Below, piece by piece: positions 56,411-64,000 of a stretch of DNA of 64,000 nucleotides; positions within the stretch are counted from its first letter, which is position 1, and each line of letters starts with the position of its first letter. Location: contig NC_066292.1 in the NCBI RefSeq assembly GCF_905404315.1, forward strand, positions 9,734,001 through 9,798,000, written 5' to 3'. Source of the DNA: Leptidea sinapis. Lineage: Eukaryota > Arthropoda > Insecta > Lepidoptera > Pieridae. Position numbers and translations under genes: made by a program. The notes under the pieces are model-generated. The model saw nothing but the letters and a program-made list of their open reading frames with translations, was not told the DNA's origin and did no database searches.

Positions 56411-56631
56411 GGTTCACTTATTATTTATTTATTTATTTATAGGACAACCAGTAGTTGTTACATTCTAATATGCTTAAAATATATCAAATATTAACAAATA
56501 ATGAGTTGAATGTACAACAAATTAAGGTGTCACAACATGCACAGAAACCAATTATATAAAATAAAGCAAAAATTATAAAATCAAGATATGAATTTGAAAA
56601 GAAGGAAAAAAAAGAAGAAGAAGAATATTAA

Positions 56632-59565
56632 TCATATTTTGGCGCCTAACAATCTCGTAATATTTTTTTTAAAAGCAGGTAAAGAATCTTTAAAAATATC
56701 TACTTCACCACAGATGGAGTTATAAGTTCTTGATAGACGTGGTATGGGAGAAAATTGCTTAAGGTTAGTTTTGGCAAATGGCTGATGGAACAGGCCAGCT
56801 CCGACCTGCGCACGCCTTGGTACTCGGCGGGGAACTCGTAAGCTGATGGAGTGCACGAGTGATGGACTGTCGAACTGATTTCTAATTATTTTGTATAAAA
56901 ATATTAGATCAAGCATTTGTCGTCGAACAGAAAGACTTTTCAAGTTAAAGTGTCTCAACTTATCGCAGTACGATGGCAATTGCTTATGTACCCCACAAGA
57001 AAAAGCAAGGTGCCATAAGAACCGTTTTTGAATGCGTTCAACTCTTAATTGGTGAATGTTGTATTGAGGAGACCAAACGATGCTACAGTATTCTAGATTA
57101 CTGCGCACATAAGCATTATACAGGGTTATTTTAGTTGTTGGATTGCGGAATTTATTACAGTTACGGATGATGAAGCCTAGCATTTTGGAAGATTTATTAA
57201 TAACATTATCAATATGAGGCAGAAACGTTAATTTGTTATCAAAAAAAACCCCTAAGTCTCTAATATCAGTTTTATCCTCTAGAATTAAACCATTAATGCT
57301 ATATTGAGTTCTGAGTATATCGCGGTTGCGAGTGAATGTGATAGAGTAACATTTACTTGTGTTCAATATCATTTTATTACTAGTACACCATTTGTATATT
57401 GCATTAAGATCTTCTTGTAATAAATCGCAATCTAAAGGGCTTGTTATAGTTCTGCATAACTTCAGGTCATCTGCAAAGAGATAAGTGCTACTGTGTTGGA
57501 TGTGAGATACAATATCGTTAATAAATAAATTGAACAGCCATAGCCCCAAATGAGAACCCTGAGGTACTCCTGAGATCACTGCGTAATTGTCGGATTTGAA
57601 GCCCTTCACCGCTACGTATTGAGTTCTGTTCGATAAGTAGGAATTAAACCATTCCAAAAGCGTCCCGCCTATTCCATATAACTTTATTTTTTGCAATAAG
57701 ATAATATGGCTAACTCTATCGAAGGCTTTTGCAAAGTCCATGTAAATAGCGCTTACTTGTACACCAGCATCAACTGCATTTACTATTTCATTATGGTATA
57801 CAACCAAGTTAGTGCTCGTTGAACGGGATTGAGTGAATCCATGTTGCTCATGTACGAGAAGTTGTTTTGTATGGCTCTTTAAATACGGATAGAGCAATAC
57901 TTCGAATAACTTCGCAAATACGGACAGAATTGAGATGGGCCTATAATTCGAAATAATGTCTTTATCTCCGTTTTTATGGATAGGAGCTACTTTGGCAGTT
58001 TTCCATATATCAGGGAATATACCAGTAGAAAGAGACCTATTTATTATAAGAAAAAGTGGAAAACTTAAAGCTAGGCTGCACCTAGACACGAAATACGGTG
58101 GAATGCCATCTGGTCCAGCCCCTTTGTGAACATCAAGTTCATTTAACTGTTTTAGGATGCTTTTTCGACCAATATTAATTTTGCCAATAAAGTTAGTATT
58201 ATGAACAGTTGTACTAATTTGTGTGGTTGGTTGAGCTGAAGTATTATCAAACGTTGAAGAAAAGTAGTTGGCAAACAAGTTACATATGCTCTGCCCATCG
58301 GATGCAGTTGTATCATTGAGAGTCATATTTTGAGGTATCTGAACTAAATTACTGCGTTTATTTTTTAGATACGAATAAAAATATTTGGGATTAATTCTAA
58401 TACTATCTTCAGCCCTTTGTATATAATTATTATAGCATGATGTAGCTAGTTGCTTACATCTCTTATTTAAGATTTGAAGCGAAATTTTATCTAACGGGTT
58501 TTGATATACCCTGTATTTATGTAAAAGTTTATTTTTCTCTTTTGTTAACTTAGTTAATTGCTTATTGAACCACGGTGGATACTTGTCTTTAGCGACTCTA
58601 GTTTTAGGTACAAATTTTTCTATTAGACTGTGTAATGAAGTGTAAAAATGCAATGACATTTCATTTACACTTTCACACTGAGAAAATTTCTTAGTCCATT
58701 CTATTTTATTTAGTTCTATATTAATATTATCATAGTCAGCTCTGTAAAAGTTGTAGCGCAAAATATTATTGGTTTTTAGACAAGTACCATTGAAATAATG
58801 TATTGTTATTTCCAAAGGAGGGTGGTGTGTGTCAATGTTGATTAGGGCGTCATCACAAGCTCTGACAACTGTGCCAGATGTATTGCTCAGAACCAAATCT
58901 AATACCTTCTGTGTGTTTTTAGTAACATTGTTAAACTGTACGAGATTATTAAGCGCCAAGAAATCCACAAACATTTGACCTAATAAGGAACCGTTATTAA
59001 TTATTGGAGATGAATTGTTGTTAATGGAAGAAAATGGCCATGAAATAAAGTTCATGTTGAAGTCACCTACTATGTGGATGTTATCTATTTTCTCAGAAAC
59101 TCGATTAAAATTATCTATAAAGTGCTTAAGCATATTTTTACTTAAGGGAGGTGGGAGGTATACAGCACATAAATAAATAGTTTTACTTTTACTGATATCT
59201 ATGCTAACAAATATATCTTCACATTGGCTATCCCCTTCCTTATAGTGATTTGAATTAAATTTATTTGATACTGCGATCAGTACTCCACCACCATCCTTGC
59301 CTGCATTAAAACCGGAGCTTTGCCTATCTCTCCTGTATATCGTGTAACGACTGTCAAACAATTCTGCATTATGTATACGATCATTAAGCCAAGTTTCTGT
59401 TAAAATTATAATGTCATAGGTTGCACATGTAACTGAGCATAAAAAATCATGTGTTTTAGTGCGTAGGCCTCTTACATTTTGGTAATATACACTTAAACTA
59501 TTGAATTTTAAAATTATCCGTATTAAGATAGCACAGCAATAACATAAGGAAATTATAGTTTTTTA
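56632..59565 (-). CDS. LINE3 ORF2, endonuclease-reverse transcriptase
   Basis: Open for about 977 codons, but no ATG lies before YYQNVRGLRTK, so the usual start appears lost. The first long reading from an alternative codon starts at 59361. Endonuclease motifs: YYQNVRG, LTETWLND and HIVGDFNMNF; the usual SDH is replaced by DTHHPPLEI. RT motifs: GAGPDGIPPYFV, YRPISILSVFAKLFE, YMDFAKAFDRVSH, SGVPQGSHLGLWLF (usually ...LGPLLF) and the catalytic YLFADDLKLCR. The C-terminus is NSICGEVDIFKDSLPAF. No RNase H. The translated RT domain has no internal stop. Confidence 0.85.
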
Positions 59566-59639
59566 AGTTTATCTAATGCCTCATAGTTTCGTATGTAGAT
59601 GGAATCCTCGTTTTCATTCTTCCTCATAAAAACTCGTCC

Positions 59640-60392
59640 TTACTTGATCCAGACAAATTTGAATCCCTTATCCTTCGCGATTTGTCTGGCAGCAGCGTGC
59701 AGCATTTTGTTCATTGGTGAGAGATGCTCGACAATGTAGATGGGGGTTTTATTACCTCCAATACCTATGTGGCTTGAATTAATTTTATCGCTGGGGTTGG
59801 CCTTGTTGAAATTAATAGCTTTTGCTAAAAACTCGTCTCTAAGTTTTGGAGTGGCCAATCTAACAATAATGGAACGTGGTCTCTTGTTATCCTTAGAGTT
59901 CTTTGCAACACGAGTGCAGTGATGTATGGCATCTTGTTTCAAATCCATTGCTACCACCTTTGCCAGTTGAGATACAGTAGATATTAAATTTTCCTGTCTA
60001 TGTTCTGGAACACACTTTATCTCAAGATTGTTGGAGCGGTTGTGCTGCTCCATGACCTGTAGTCTGATTTGTAAATCTTGAACATTATTATTTAGGACCG
60101 CATTTTCCTTTTCGAGTTTTCTAACAGTTTCTTCAGATGTGTTAATAATCGTTTTCGTGGTTTCGTAGCTCTCGTTTAGGAACCTCACGCTACTTTCTAA
60201 GGAAGAAACTTCACTCTTGATAGAGTGAAGTTCATTTTTGACCATTTGTTTTAACATTTCCTTCAACTCCTGAGCAAGCGATGTTCGCATAAGGTTAAGT
60301 TCCTCTCTAATTATTCCGCGAATATCATCCTTGTTGGGAGGCAACAGTGGTTTTAAATTTAAGTCTTCACTATATCCCTGTGTACCTAGCAT
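59640..60392 (-). pseudogene. LINE3 ORF1, coiled coil and FP-like C-terminal domain
   Basis: About 250 codons: a coiled coil (about 20-115 of this part), then EIKCVPEHRQENLISTV, TRVAKNSKDN, RPRSIIVRLATPKLRDEFL and LHAAARQIAKDKGFKFVWI. This resembles ORF1 of related LINEs and the FP-protein-like fold noted for them. A TAA replaces the codon after WIK; the same frame then continues (GRVFMRKNENEDSIYIRN) to a second TAA near 59550. Confidence 0.8.
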
Positions 60393-60475
60393 CTTTTTCC
60401 GTTGCGTGATATTATTATCATCTGTAGGCGAAAAATACTGTGGTTCTTTTATTTGGTTCGGCGAATCGGTATCAG

Positions 60476-60709
60476 TTAGGTAGCAGTCACTAGGACGTAA
60501 TGGAGTGTCACTGTTGTTGTTGACTTCGGCTGTTTAGCGCGGCATCCTTGACACTTCCATTTATTTTTTTGTTCGGTGTTCATTATACCGAATCGTTTTC
60601 CGGAAATATTAGCGCTAGGGAGATCATATTTTAGTTTGCAAAAAGCACAAGTAAGGTGATCTTTGATATTAATTTTACTGCGGCATCCACCACAAATTGA
60701 ATTAGACAT
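60476..60709 (-). pseudogene. LINE3 ORF1, N-terminal PHD-like finger
   Basis: Cys pairs CGGC, CAFC and CQGC with the spacing seen in LINE4 ORF1. The Cys that follows YDLL in LINE4 is Ser here (YDLPSANIS), removing a zinc ligand. The frame is lost in an (AAC)n run near 60510 by what amounts to a one-base deletion. Confidence 0.75.
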
Positions 60710-60909
60710 GATTCATGCAGTTCAAAGCGGAAAAAAAAATGAACGATATACAGCGGAAAGCAGTACGTGCAGTGAGGCCTTGTAGGTATAGTATTCTGTG
60801 ACTGTCTAATGTAGCCGTGTTAGTAGCGTGCCTGGAATGCGCCGCGCGCGTCGGCGGCCGGCTGCGAGTTGCGCAGGTCAGTGGTATTACGTCGCGTCGT
60901 TGCAATATT

Positions 60910-61740
60910 TTAAAAATGTATTTAATGATTACTCACTCGTCTTATGGAGTTCAGATTTCACACTTGCACTATTTGAAAGAGCACTTTATAAGCTTTATGA
61001 CAATGTATAATATATGTAGTTTTGTAAGTTATTTAACGGAATTGTATTAAAAATTAACGGAACAAACAAATACGGTGTCACTCTTAGCGTGGCGCGTTCG
61101 CGTGTCTTATTATGGTATTGTATTCAATGAATAATTTTCGTTTTAATTATTATTTATTTAATTAACCAAGCTGTAAAATGAGCCTCCTTATGTGGTGTTT
61201 CCAGGACGATATGGGTACCTTTTACCTTTTTTTTTTTTTTTTTTTCTATTTTTTTGCCGTCGTGCGCTTGTTAGTACTAGACGTGTATCTGTAATTCTGG
61301 TAGAAAAATATCGATAAATGGTGAAATATCTTCAAAAAAACAAAAAGAGTTATATCAGTGTGTTCAATAGATAAAAAGCTAACGAAGTGTTGCTAAATAG
61401 TAATTAAATAGTGAGTGAATAAGTGCTAAAACTTAAAAACAGTTTCGAAATATTCCGTTTCTGACGTATAAATTGATCTCAGTGAACAAAGGATTGGACT
61501 TTGGACTCATTAGTAGGTAATCATTTCATTAAAAAGGAATCTTTATAAGTTGATACAAATAGACAATTTTAAACCCAACTAGTAAATACCGAGTGGTCAA
61601 GTGGCTTAGGCACAGGTTATTGGACGATTCGTTGACACCGATTTGTGAGGACGCGGGATCGAATCTCCGCTTAATATTTTTTTTTACTCTCTTTTATTTT
61701 TTCCCTTAAATATAATATATTATATAGGTTTTTAATTTTA
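60910..61740. other. Spacer between the two head-to-head LINEs
   Basis: Contains a short LINE-B scrap (61183-61228, 'gtggtgtttccaggacgatatgggtacctt') next to a T-run, and a tRNA-like sequence at 61588-61670. No gene seen. Confidence 0.5.
61588..61670 (+). repeat. tRNA-like sequence upstream of LINE4
   Basis: 'gagtggtcaagtggcttaggcac' (box A-like) and 'gggatcgaatctcc' (box B-like) with T-runs after. Arms do not fold into a full cloverleaf by eye. Confidence 0.45.
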
Positions 61741-61828
61741 TTGTTATTTTAACGAAAGTCAAGGAACGTGGAATAGACATTGCTCGTTTGGTTTTGCACT
61801 CGTCTCAGTTCTGAAGTACTTCTATGCG

Positions 61829-62908
61829 ATGGCGTCACAGAAGACTTGTGCTGGGTGTCAAAATACTCTGCCTAAGAGGGAGTATATAATTTGTGTCACA
61901 TGTAAGCTGGGATATGATCTGCTTTGCGCAAACTTGACATCTAAGCACTTCCATCAAATGGATGCAGAAAGTAGGACTAAATGGATTTGCCAACAATGTC
62001 GCAGTAAACTACCAAAAACAGGCAATTTGAATACTCCTGTACGTACAAGTAATCATCCTATTGCTTCTAAGAAAGATTACATCCCGAATCCAGGTGAGGA
62101 GAGTAATGTCACCATGAGAATAAAAAATAAAAATACCAAGCCTGATAATAGCGATTCCTGCGTAACTGAGGAGATATTGCGCATAATTATAAAACAGGAA
62201 ATAACTGACAGCATTAAATCTCTAGTATCCGAACACCTAGCGAACCTAAACTTTCAAGTGTCTGGGTTCCAAGAATCCCTGTCATTTATCAGCAACCAGT
62301 ACGATACACTTATGCAGACTGTTAAAGAGAAATCAGAAACAATCAATAAACTAGTGTCAAAGAATGAAAATTTAACATCACAGGTAAAAAACCTGACTGA
62401 CAGGCTAGGACACATAGAGCAAAACATGCGCGTTTGTAATGTTGAGATTACGGGCATTCCCGAACACAAGACGGAGAACCTCCTAAACACTGTGGGACAA
62501 CTCGGTAGAACTGTTGAGAACCATATTGCTGAATCTGACATACTACATGTTACAAGAATTGCCAAATTCAACAAGGAGAGCAATCGTCCCCGTGCTGTCA
62601 TCGTAAAGCTTCGTAGTCAGCGACACCGGGATGAATTGTTGGCTGCGGTGACACGATTCAACAAGAAGAACAAAGATTGTAAGCTCAACACTGAGCATCT
62701 TGGACTCGGAGGACGTCGAGAGCCCGTATTCGTATCTGAACACCTAACGCCTACAAATAAATATCTACATGCCGCAGCCCGAAAGAAAGCCAAGGAGGCT
62801 GGGTTCATGTTTGTGTGGATACGGGATGGAAGAATACTTGCAAGGAAAAACGAGCAAAGTCATGCTATTCATATTAAAGACAACGAAAGCTTGAAACTAT
62901 TGATTTAG
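61829..62908 (+). CDS. LINE4 ORF1, PHD-like finger plus coiled coil plus FP-like domain
   Basis: 359 residues and intact. PHD-like finger at about residues 1-70 (CAGC, CVTC, YDLLCANL, WICQQC). A linker follows, then a coiled coil at about 120-200 (EKSETINKLVSKNENLTSQV), then a domain at about 200-359 with VEITGIPEHKTENLLNTV, RPRAVIVKLRSQRHRDELL, SEHLTPTNKYLHAAARKKA and FMFVWIRDGR. In related LINEs ORF1 binds the element RNA; the PHD-like finger may contact chromatin (inference). Confidence 0.88.
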   Translation: MASQKTCAGCQNTLPKREYIICVTCKLGYDLLCANLTSKHFHQMDAESRTKWICQQCRSKLPKTGNLNTPVRTSNHPIASKKDYIPNPGEESNVTMRIKNKNTKPDNSDSCVTEEILRIIIKQEITDSIKSLVSEHLANLNFQVSGFQESLSFISNQYDTLMQTVKEKSETINKLVSKNENLTSQVKNLTDRLGHIEQNMRVCNVEITGIPEHKTENLLNTVGQLGRTVENHIAESDILHVTRIAKFNKESNRPRAVIVKLRSQRHRDELLAAVTRFNKKNKDCKLNTEHLGLGGRREPVFVSEHLTPTNKYLHAAARKKAKEAGFMFVWIRDGRILARKNEQSHAIHIKDNESLKLLI

Positions 62909-62952
62909 TTTAGCTAAATTGTTTATAGTAGTTAATAGAAAATCTTACCAAA

Positions 62953-64000
62953 ATGGCTCTAAATATTTATTATCAGAATGTGCGGGGTTTAAGAACCAAA
63001 ACAGAGGATGTTTTTACAAATATTCTGATTAACAACTACAACGTAATTGTATTTACTGAAACGTGGCTCAATAGTCATGTTACGAGTTCGGAATTTATAG
63101 ATAAGCGTTATACCGTTTATAGGAGAGATAGATTGTGCTCAGAAAGTACTAAAAAAGACGGAGGGGGAGTGTTGATCGCTGTATCTAATCATATTCCTTC
63201 TTCTAGTTATTCAAACTGGGGGAGCGATGCAGAGGACCTATGGGTCTCAATTGATATAAAAACAAATAACGTTGTCACCAAAATACTAATTTGTGTAGTA
63301 TACCTTCCCCCACCAGTGAAGCTGGAAAGCCTTACTCGATTTTTAGAGCACACTAACGATATTTTAGACAAAACAGACCAAGTTATAATATTGGGTGACT
63401 TCAACTTGGGCTTTGTTGGTTGGTCTCGCAATTCAGATGGTGGTTCATGCAGTGCATCTAATTATAGTTCACCACAGGGTATAGCACTCACTGACTTCAT
63501 GGCACTAAATAATATTATGCAAATGAACCCCGTCCCAAACGAAGATGGCAGAGTTCTGGATCTTGTTCTAACCAACTGTGTTACCTTAAAAGTTTCTAAC
63601 TCCTTAAATATTATAAGTAAAATTGACCGAAAGCATCCTCCCTTATTAATTACTGTACCGGAACTAATACCACACTTTCTTAAACCAGTACAAAATCCAC
63701 GACACAACTTTTTTAAAGCAAACTATGATCTAATCTTAGCTCACCTGAAGGAAATTAATTGGTCACAACAGTTCGATAAGTGCCAAAACGTTAACGAGAT
63801 GACAACTGTATTTTACCGTATTTTAAATAATACCGCGGAAACATACGTCCCTGTTTCGAAGCCAAAAAAAAGCAGGTTCCCTCCATGGTTTAGTAAGTCT
63901 CTGATAAGAATAATCTTGGAAAAAGAAAGTAAAAGAAAAAAGTATATGAAATACAAAAACCCACGCGATAGGTTGGAGTATGAATTACTCCGTGAGCGTA
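62953..64000 (+). CDS. LINE4 ORF2, 5' part (endonuclease), continues past the window
   Basis: I read 349 codons from ATG 62953 to the last base without a stop. Endonuclease motifs: IYYQNVRGLRTK (Asn), VFTETWLNS (Glu), ILGDFNLGFVGW (Asp/Asn) and IDRKHPPLLI in place of SDH. The linker before RT (RFPPWFSKSLIRII) is reached at the edge. The RT domain lies outside. Confidence 0.85.
   Translation, partial: MALNIYYQNVRGLRTKTEDVFTNILINNYNVIVFTETWLNSHVTSSEFIDKRYTVYRRDRLCSESTKKDGGGVLIAVSNHIPSSSYSNWGSDAEDLWVSIDIKTNNVVTKILICVVYLPPPVKLESLTRFLEHTNDILDKTDQVIILGDFNLGFVGWSRNSDGGSCSASNYSSPQGIALTDFMALNNIMQMNPVPNEDGRVLDLVLTNCVTLKVSNSLNIISKIDRKHPPLLITVPELIPHFLKPVQNPRHNFFKANYDLILAHLKEINWSQQFDKCQNVNEMTTVFYRILNNTAETYVPVSKPKKSRFPPWFSKSLIRIILEKESKRKKYMKYKNPRDRLEYELLRER

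Larger units (their letters stand above)
56418..60905 (-). mobile_element. LINE3: full-length CR1/Jockey-group LINE with PHD-type ORF1, damaged
   Basis: Minus strand: GC-rich 5' region (about 60905-60710), ORF1 (60709 to about 59550, broken), ORF2 (about 59565 to 56632) and a 3' UTR ending in a (taaa)n tract (plus strand tttatttatttattta at 56423-56440). A tail of short repeats and the absence of RNase H fit the CR1/Jockey group. It stands head to head with LINE4. Confidence 0.85.
61750..64000 (+). mobile_element. LINE4: CR1/Jockey-group LINE, apparently intact, runs off the window
   Basis: A short 5' UTR, intact ORF1 (61829-62908), a 44-nt gap, and ORF2 open from 62953 to the edge. Same lineage as LINE3 but roughly half-identical in ORF1, so a separate family rather than a duplication. 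The left boundary is approximate. Confidence 0.85.

Noticed and set aside
1..64000. CRISPR arrays, bacterial operons, prophage or plasmid features
   Set aside because: No direct-repeat/spacer pattern and no bacterial-type gene organisation; introns and LINE/SINE/Helitron families show a eukaryotic nuclear genome.

Overview
The window is AT-rich eukaryotic DNA with spliceosomal introns and very dense transposable elements. The repeats point to a moth or butterfly (Lepidoptera): short Helitrons ending in CTAG after a 'gggtcag' motif, RTE, CR1/Jockey and I-type non-LTR retrotransposons, tRNA-derived SINEs, and a 300-bp repeat carrying an internal hairpin. This placement comes from recognising families by eye, because no database search was possible. 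Nothing in the window looks bacterial or organellar.

One host gene was found, and it appears complete. On the minus strand, from 31175 down to 10800, fourteen exons with GT/AG borders and matching phases join into a 2073-nt coding sequence (690 residues). The product is an NRF-6-like protein ('nose resistant to fluoxetine'): a signal peptide, a Cys-rich NRF domain, then a multi-span acyltransferase-3 domain. Its introns (10870-31138) are packed with repeats: nested Helitrons, LINE fragments, an inverted SINE pair, a 27-bp minisatellite, foldbacks and a Tc1/mariner-like MITE.

Region by region: 1-10.7 kb holds a CT microsatellite, RTE, CR1 and other LINE 3' ends and short repeats, with no host exon seen. 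10.7-31.2 kb is the NRF-6-like gene. 31.2-33.4 kb is the largely featureless upstream side of that gene. 33.4-36.9 kb is a nearly full-length LINE ('LINE-B', minus) with one long ORF broken at two places. 37-44 kb holds LINE and SINE fragments, a Helitron nested in a LINE, a TIR element and an AT-rich tandem repeat. 44.2-49.3 kb is a full-length I-group LINE (Gag-like ORF1; endonuclease-RT-RNase H ORF2) with target duplications, inserted in a tRNA-like inverted-repeat element. 49.8-56.4 kb holds short repeats, including a 51-nt hammerhead ribozyme motif of the Penelope type at 51077-51127, a perfectly duplicated 109-bp block and an exon-like ORF. 56.4-64 kb holds two related CR1/Jockey-group LINEs placed head to head, each with a PHD-like finger and FP-like ORF1. 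The left one is damaged. The right one has both ORFs open as far as they can be followed and runs off the window.

The most notable items are the complete host gene recovered from short exons, the hammerhead motif, the possibly intact LINE at the right edge, and several exons squeezed between transposon insertions. Family names for retroelements are inferred from protein motifs and are less certain than the motifs themselves.
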